Shown: one piece after another, positions 5,129 to 7,745 of the stretch
Numbering within the stretch: position 1 is the stretch's first letter
How the letters are laid out: each line of letters opens with the position of its first letter
Source of the DNA: Candidatus Stercoripulliclostridium merdigallinarum
GTDB lineage: Bacteria > Bacillota > Clostridia > Christensenellales > DTU072
DNA: 7,745 nucleotides
Assembly (NCBI GenBank): GCA_018714575.1
Contig: DVNF01000174.1
Coordinates: 1 to 7,745 of the forward strand
Direction of reading: 5' to 3'
Translations under genes and position numbers: made by a program
The notes under the pieces: generated by a model
What the model was told of the DNA's origin: nothing
Seen by the model: only the letters and a program-made list of their open reading frames with translations
Databases searched by the model: none

Positions 5129-6598
5129 ATGAATTTCAATTCTAAGACGGAAAAGCGTTGTCATTATGCGTCGCTGGCACTGTTCGGATTTTTCGGGCAG
5201 GTAGCTTGGTGCGTGGAAAACAGTTTTTTAAACTTGTACGTCTACCGTACCATTACGACCGATCTCGGGATCGTTTCGGCAATGGTGGCCAGCAGCGCCG
5301 TAGTGGCAACTTTGACTACAATAATCATGGGCTGGGTGACGGACAGAATAGGCAAACGTCGCCCGTTTATGGTGTATGGGTACCTGCTATGGGGCATTTC
5401 GGTAGCCGCTTTTGCGCTTTGTTCAATTCAGAACATGCAAACGCTGTTCAATCTGGACCGTGCCGCAGCCGTTACCGCCGCTGCGGTAGGAATGGTAGTG
5501 GTGGATTGTATAATGACGTTTTTCGGCTCTACCGCGAACGACGCGGCGTTCAACGCCTGGGTTACCGACACGACGGATTCGACGAACCGCGGAAAGACGG
5601 AAGCATTCCTAAGTATCCTGGCGTCGGCGGCTTATGTCGTAGTGTTCCTGCCGTTCGAAGCGTTCGGCATTACCGCGAATAAATACTATGACGCCTCCGG
5701 GGCACAGGTAACTTCTCCGGTAGACGGAGGAACTACCGTCACGGGGAATTGGCTGTTGTTTTATCTGTTGATAGGCGGTTTGGTGTTGGCGTCGGCTGTC
5801 GCGGGCTTTTTTATATTAAAGGACGCGCCCGATTTGAAACCGCAACGGAATATGCCGTTCAAGGAATTGTTTTACGGATTCCGTCCGTCGGTAATCAAAC
5901 GCAATAAATACTTGTATTTGGTGTTTTTGACTCTTGCCATAGAAATGATGGCAAACAACTGTTTTTTCAACTATTTAATAATTTATTTGGAAAACACAAT
6001 GCGTTGCGCCGATTATCTGTGGGGAGGGTACCTGATACCGATGGGCTTGATATACGGACTAGGCATGGCGGCGGGCTTGATAGTAGGCATAATTTTGGAC
6101 AAGAGAAACGACAAAGCCAAATTCATTCTGCCGGGAATATGCGTTGCCGTCGTCGGAGCAGTAGGCATGTATTTTTGCAGCCCGCAATTTATGCCTGTGG
6201 GACAGACGACGCTATGGCTGTTCTGCGTAGCGGCATTGATACAGGCGACGGGTCACAGCATAGTCACCGTGGTTTGTTTGGCTACCATCAGAAATTTGAC
6301 TCCTGCCGGTAAAGTAGGCAGGTTCCAAGGCATTCGCATGGTGTTTTACGTAGCTTTGCCTATGGCGTTGGGCAGTATCGTTTCGGGCGTGGTTTCTTCA
6401 AGCGACAAATACATAACCGGTTACGACGAATTCGGGCATGCGGTATACACTTGTCCGCCCGTAATTTTCTTATTGACTGCGATAGTTTCCGTGTTTGCGA
6501 TAATCCCGACGGTCTTTTTATTAAAGGCTCCGCAAGGCGCTTTGTTAAAGCCTGCGCCTGATGAGGAGGCATATTTGTGTAAGGACGTGCAGGAATAA
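5129..6598 (+). CDS. MFS transporter, sugar:cation symporter-like (GPH/SLC45-type)
   Basis: The 489-residue integral membrane protein has about twelve hydrophobic segments, near 15-37, 48-70, 81-100, 113-133, 160-181, 206-229, 261-286, 298-322, 331-349, 361-385, 402-423 and 442-465. Between helices 2 and 3 is D-R-I-G-K-R-R-P-F (72-80), the major-facilitator motif in the form common in glycoside/sucrose symporters. W27 and E30-N31 in helix 1 (W-C-V-E-N) are polar and aromatic residues of the kind that line the sugar site in relatives. An extracytoplasmic loop at about 185-205 is Thr/Gly-rich. It probably imports a sugar or glycoside with a cation; the substrate is not known. The ATG at 5129 follows GGGAGGGG (5117-5124). 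It ends in TAA before a strong shared terminator. No sugar enzyme adjoins it; the divergent neighbour is the phosphoesterase. Confidence 0.88.
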   Translation: MNFNSKTEKRCHYASLALFGFFGQVAWCVENSFLNLYVYRTITTDLGIVSAMVASSAVVATLTTIIMGWVTDRIGKRRPFMVYGYLLWGISVAAFALCSIQNMQTLFNLDRAAAVTAAAVGMVVVDCIMTFFGSTANDAAFNAWVTDTTDSTNRGKTEAFLSILASAAYVVVFLPFEAFGITANKYYDASGAQVTSPVDGGTTVTGNWLLFYLLIGGLVLASAVAGFFILKDAPDLKPQRNMPFKELFYGFRPSVIKRNKYLYLVFLTLAIEMMANNCFFNYLIIYLENTMRCADYLWGGYLIPMGLIYGLGMAAGLIVGIILDKRNDKAKFILPGICVAVVGAVGMYFCSPQFMPVGQTTLWLFCVAALIQATGHSIVTVVCLATIRNLTPAGKVGRFQGIRMVFYVALPMALGSIVSGVVSSSDKYITGYDEFGHAVYTCPPVIFLLTAIVSVFAIIPTVFLLKAPQGALLKPAPDEEAYLCKDVQE

Positions 6599-6670
6599 GT
6601 CTTAATGACATATAAAATTAAATATAATAGGTAAAAAATATATATAAGGAATATAGAATGGGAAATCAAT

Positions 6671-6700
6671 AAAAAAGCGCACGGGAATGTGCGCTTTTTT
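6671..6700. terminator. Bidirectional terminator between MFS and surface-protein genes
   Basis: A perfect 12-bp stem aaaaaagcgcac/gtgcgctttttt (6671-6682 with 6689-6700) with loop gggaat has a T run on either strand. It lies 72 bases past the MFS stop codon and 32 bases past the stop of the convergent surface-protein gene, so it can terminate both transcripts. Confidence 0.95.
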
Positions 6701-6732
6701 ATATTAGTATACAAATTCGTTGTGCGGTTTAA

Positions 6733-7745
6733 TTAGCCGCGCTTTTTCAGCATGAACATTGCCGTACTGACGATAATGATCAATGCCGCGCCGCCGATCA
6801 GGATTATCATCAGGTAGTTGACGGAGGCTTCTTCCTTTACAAAGGCGAATGCCGAAACGGATTCTGCGGCTTCGATCGTTACATAGCCGTTATCTACGTT
6901 CAACATCCTGACCGAGTACACGCCGTCCTGTTTTACCAATACCTTTACCGTTTCCAGGTCTTTCAACGCTTCGGGTACGCGGACGGTGATGGTAGTCGTT
7001 TCGTCGGAGCTTTCGTCCGAGGTCGTGATATTGAACGCACGGACAATGGTTTCGTTACCGGATATGACTTCGTTCAGGTCCTTGTCGTTTTGATCCATCT
7101 TTTCGACTTCCAATTCGACTTCGGGGTTGAATCCGCCCTCGCTATCCACGACTATTTCTATTCCCGATTCCTCCGTTATCAATGTTTCGCGCTTTATCGT
7201 CAGGTTTACCGTGACGTTTTCGGGTGCGTAATAATCTTCGGTTTCTCCGGCGGACAAAGTGACTACGTATCTTCCGACTTCGACAAAGGCGTTGTCGTGA
7301 TATATCGTGCCGCCGAATTCCCAGGTATATACGATCTCTGCGCCGGAATTTAAAGTGGCCGCTATCGAGAACGCTTCGCCGCTATAAATAAATTCCAACG
7401 TCAGCGAAGGTACCGTGATATCGGCACGGAACTTTCTGACTTCGAACGTGGCGTCGTCGTTAAACGTGACGGCGTAGTTGGGATTTGTAGCAACAGCCGT
7501 GATCGGGTATTTACGCTTTTGTTTACCTATCTCGGAAGAAATGACTATTCCCAAGTCATCCCCCGAAACGACGTTACCTTCGATGACGTCATAGGCTTTT
7601 TGGTCTACCGTGTAAATGCCGTCCTTGTTCCAATCAGCCGCCTGGTCTAACAGGTGTACGGTGATCGGACGGGGCACGATCGTGTATTTACCTTCGTTTA
7701 CTGTAATAGCGTAATTCGGGTTGTCGGTATCGTAACCGTCCGCCA
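6733..7745 (-). CDS. C-terminal part of an MBG-repeat surface protein with membrane anchor
   Basis: The reading frame is open to the window edge, so the start lies beyond it; 336 residues are visible. The in-frame GTG at 7675-7677 is internal, since the 22 residues before it continue the same domain. Visible residues 1-100 resemble MBG/YDG-type beta repeats: N-P-N-Y-A-I-T followed by P-R-P-I-T-V, then a second N-P-N-Y-A-V-T about 80 residues later. Beta-rich, acidic, Thr-rich sequence follows, with a juxtamembrane domain ending G-Y-V-T-I-E-A-A-E-S-V-S-A-F-A-F-V. A single hydrophobic helix (about 309-331) and a K-K-R-G tail close the protein. There is no LPXTG motif before the helix, so it should stay membrane-anchored and not be sortase-linked. 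Such proteins are typically adhesins or cell-envelope stalks; the ligand is unknown. Confidence 0.85.
   Translation of the reverse strand, partial: ADGYDTDNPNYAITVNEGKYTIVPRPITVHLLDQAADWNKDGIYTVDQKAYDVIEGNVVSGDDLGIVISSEIGKQKRKYPITAVATNPNYAVTFNDDATFEVRKFRADITVPSLTLEFIYSGEAFSIAATLNSGAEIVYTWEFGGTIYHDNAFVEVGRYVVTLSAGETEDYYAPENVTVNLTIKRETLITEESGIEIVVDSEGGFNPEVELEVEKMDQNDKDLNEVISGNETIVRAFNITTSDESSDETTTITVRVPEALKDLETVKVLVKQDGVYSVRMLNVDNGYVTIEAAESVSAFAFVKEEASVNYLMIILIGGAALIIIVSTAMFMLKKRG

Noticed and set aside
6658..6672. Four-codon frame (Met-Gly-Asn-Gln) after an aagga-like site
   Set aside because: It is too short to support and lies in A/T-rich spacer just before the terminator.
7600..7640. D-W-N-K-D-G stretch resembling a dockerin or EF-hand calcium loop
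   Set aside because: It sits inside an MBG-like repeat where a similar loop is normal, there is no second paired loop, and the final acidic position is not kept.
1..7745. CRISPR, transposon, prophage, toxin-antitoxin or defence cassette
   Set aside because: No spaced direct-repeat array, transposase, integrase or nuclease-like protein is seen. All large open frames are accounted for by the listed genes.

Overview
The window looks like chromosomal DNA from a low-to-mid GC Gram-positive bacterium, most likely an uncultured Clostridia-type member of the Bacillota. The reasons are strong GGAGG-type ribosome binding sites, near-consensus TTGACA/TATAAT promoters with exact 17-bp spacers, hairpin-plus-U-tract terminators, and a C-terminally membrane-anchored surface protein with MBG-like repeats. 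The lineage is inferred from style, not from a marker gene.

Layout, left to right. Bases 2-73 are the last codons of a + strand gene that begins outside the window. Bases 74-427 hold no protein gene but are full of inverted repeats: a 41-bp near-perfect palindrome, a two-part GC-rich hairpin, and the terminator of the next gene. A tRNA-Ala (anticodon CGC, CCA end encoded) lies on the - strand at 428-503 behind a perfect consensus promoter. Next come a stand-alone SIS-domain sugar-phosphate isomerase/deaminase-like protein (700-1734, -), an ABC-F translation-factor-type ATPase (1973-3607, +), a membrane-anchored calcineurin-like phosphoesterase (3713-4933, -), a 12-TM MFS sugar-type transporter (5129-6598, +), and the C-terminal part of a large surface protein (6733 to the window end, -).

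The five main protein genes alternate in strand and each appears to be transcribed alone. Divergent pairs share promoter regions at 1735-1972 and 4934-5128. Convergent pairs share terminators near 3653-3678 and 6671-6700. Promoters can be read for the tRNA, SIS, ABC-F, phosphoesterase and MFS genes. No multi-gene operon is visible, so functional links between neighbours are weak. The best candidate link is the divergent phosphoesterase/transporter pair.

I found no CRISPR array, transposase, integrase, toxin-antitoxin or defence cassette. The most unusual structure is a 29-bp-armed inverted repeat (377-439) in which one arm is the 3' acceptor strand of the tRNA-Ala gene itself, with the tRNA terminator at its centre. 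I do not see a clear new biological system here. The protein genes are recognisable family members, and the interesting leads are in the intergenic DNA around the tRNA.
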